Below are positions 4,048 through 5,240 of a DNA stretch of 5,240 bases, piece after piece (the first letter of the stretch is position 1; every line of letters starts with the position of its first letter). The translations under genes and the position numbers were made by a program. Origin of the DNA: Bacillota bacterium (GTDB lineage: Bacteria > Bacillota > Dethiobacteria > DTU022); the NCBI GenBank assembly GCA_012510305.1, contig JAAZIE010000148.1:1-5240 (forward strand). Reading direction: 5' to 3'. The notes under the pieces are model-generated. The model had not been told where the DNA came from, did no database searches, and saw only the letters and a list, made by a program, of their open reading frames with translations.

Positions 4048-5238
4048 CTAGTATACATTGCCCGGTGAATTGTTCCGGTAGGTATTGTCTTTGGGGGAAT
4101 TCCGAATACGTGAATCCTTGCTCACCCAGACAGCGCCGCCTTTGGCGGAAGCGGTATTGTCTTCAAAAATATTGTTCCGCACCTCGGCCTTTGACCGATA
4201 GTTGATCACCAATCCTCCCCCATTTTTTTTGGCTTTGTTGCCGGCGATGTTGTTGTCTTCAATGAGAATATCGTCTACCCGCCTCGCCAGCATTCCTGCA
4301 CCCACCTTGGCTTTGTTGAAGCGGATCCGGTTATTTTTAATCTTTGCCTTGGACATATGCGCTATATAAAGCCCCCCGCTGGTATTTGATGAGCTGTTGT
4401 AGCTGATCTCATTATCGCTGATCACCGGGTCGCACATCATCGCAACCAGGATCCCGCCGCCAAAATCAGCACAGCTGTTATTTGTAATTTTATTATTTTT
4501 GATGGTAGGAGCTGACTTGTACCAAACAGCAACACCGCCGCCGTATCCGCCGGAAATATTGCGATCAACGATATTTTCTTCAATCAAGGGCGATGAGCTG
4601 TCCAAAATAGCAATGCCCGCACCCACACCGAACAGTTTTTTCCCCGAATTTTTGACGCTGTTGCCTCTGATAATATTGTTTGTTATCGTGGGGGAGCTGC
4701 CGCCGGTAATGAGTATACCGCCCCCGTATTGCCGCTCAAACTTGAGACGACTTCCATCGTAGGAGGTGATATCGAACCGCTTTCTGGTCCCGCTGCCTCC
4801 GGTGATCGTAAAGCCGGTCAGCACCGCCCCGGAACTTTCACCACTTTGAAAAGTTACCACTGTTCCATTGGAGTTTCCATCGAGGATAGTCTCAGCAACC
4901 ACGTCCGGATTATGGGGTTCCGTGCTCTCCAGCGTAATATCTTTACCCTTAAAGTCTATATTTTCATAGTAAGTCCCCGGTTTAACCGTAATAACCTCGC
5001 CATCACGGGAGCTGTTGATTGCTTCCTGAATGGTGGAATGGCTGTCCGGTACAACGATGTTGTCGCTGTACTCTTCCGCCTCAGCCCCGGTATCCGGTGC
5101 TGATACCTTCTCGGTTTCAGCCTCCGCTTCCCCATCTTCCCCGGCAGCTTCCCCCGTGCCGGGGGAAAGCAGATCGGGATAACAAAAATAGATCACCGCA
5201 CCGGCACCGGCACCGGCCAGCAAAACAATAGCGAGCAT
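4048..5238 (-). CDS. Membrane-anchored right-handed parallel beta-helix protein (NosD/pectate-lyase-like repeats), possibly 5'-partial
   Basis: 396 residues from the ATG at 5238 to TAG 4050-4048. Residues 2-19 form one membrane helix, followed by an acidic Ala/Glu-rich linker at about 28-59. STIQEAINSSRDGEVITVKP (68-87) followed by GTYYENIDFKGKDITLES is the classic opening of beta-helix proteins of the pectin-lyase superfamily. From about 172 to 390 there are eight coils of roughly 27 residues with the pattern GGG-hydrophobic strand, then P-T-I-x-N-N-x-I-x-x-N (NNIIRGN, ENIVDRN, NNKITNN, DNEISYN, NNRIRFN, DNNIAGN, NNIFEDN). A loop at 150-172 (RKRFDITSYDGSRLKFERQY) projects between coils. The protein is predicted to sit outside the membrane, perhaps binding or processing a polysaccharide; no catalytic residues can be assigned. 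Because the membrane helix starts at residue 2 with no basic residues before it, and the window ends two bases upstream, the true start is probably further out. Confidence 0.88.
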   Translation of the reverse strand: MLAIVLLAGAGAGAVIYFCYPDLLSPGTGEAAGEDGEAEAETEKVSAPDTGAEAEEYSDNIVVPDSHSTIQEAINSSRDGEVITVKPGTYYENIDFKGKDITLESTEPHNPDVVAETILDGNSNGTVVTFQSGESSGAVLTGFTITGGSGTRKRFDITSYDGSRLKFERQYGGGILITGGSSPTITNNIIRGNSVKNSGKKLFGVGAGIAILDSSSPLIEENIVDRNISGGYGGGVAVWYKSAPTIKNNKITNNSCADFGGGILVAMMCDPVISDNEISYNSSSNTSGGLYIAHMSKAKIKNNRIRFNKAKVGAGMLARRVDDILIEDNNIAGNKAKKNGGGLVINYRSKAEVRNNIFEDNTASAKGGAVWVSKDSRIRNSPKDNTYRNNSPGNVY

Positions 5239-5240
5239 GA

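Noticed and set aside
5180..5184. Cysteine at residue 19 of the beta-helix protein as a lipoprotein acylation site
   Set aside because: The preceding residues IYF do not fit a lipobox (small residues at -1 and -3), so a plain membrane anchor is more likely.

Overview
The window reads as a piece of a moderately GC-rich bacterial chromosome, most likely a Clostridia-type Bacillota (a Desulfotomaculum/Pelotomaculum-like lineage is my guess). That rests on strong AAGGAGG-type ribosome binding sites, a 12-TM LuxR regulator of a kind I associate with anaerobic Clostridia and Eggerthellaceae, and a GC-rich palindromic intergenic repeat of a sort seen in such genomes. It is inference, not a database match. 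No rRNA, tRNA, CRISPR array, transposase or phage gene was seen.

All supported genes lie on the minus strand, so the reading order is right to left. (1) 5238-4048: a membrane-anchored right-handed beta-helix (NosD/pectate-lyase-like) protein whose N-terminus may continue past the window edge. (2) 3902-3327: a small two-TM protein with a C-terminal zinc ribbon (paralog 2). (3) 3018-3326: a gene-free stretch with a promoter candidate and GC-rich hairpins. (4) 3017-1578: a 12-TM MFS-like sensor domain fused to a C-terminal LuxR/GerE helix-turn-helix. (5) 1342-653: a second two-TM protein with the same C-terminal ribbon plus an added N-terminal zinc ribbon (paralog 1). (6) A perfect 20-nt GC palindrome, then an apparently 5'-truncated gene remnant (610-431). 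(7) 363-1: the N-terminal part of an exported protein of unknown function that runs out of the window.

The most notable structure is a duplicated module. The two paralogs flank the membrane LuxR regulator, and each is preceded by a copy of the same 43-nt intergenic repeat (34 of 43 identical). Each repeat carries GGTGA/TCACC segments that can form either of two mutually exclusive hairpins, the later one followed by a T-run. This could be a plain terminator for the upstream gene or an attenuator for the paralog. A plausible but unproven reading is a small envelope-sensing locus: membrane zinc-ribbon proteins, a membrane-embedded transcription factor and extracytoplasmic proteins. No enzyme or transport substrate can be deduced.
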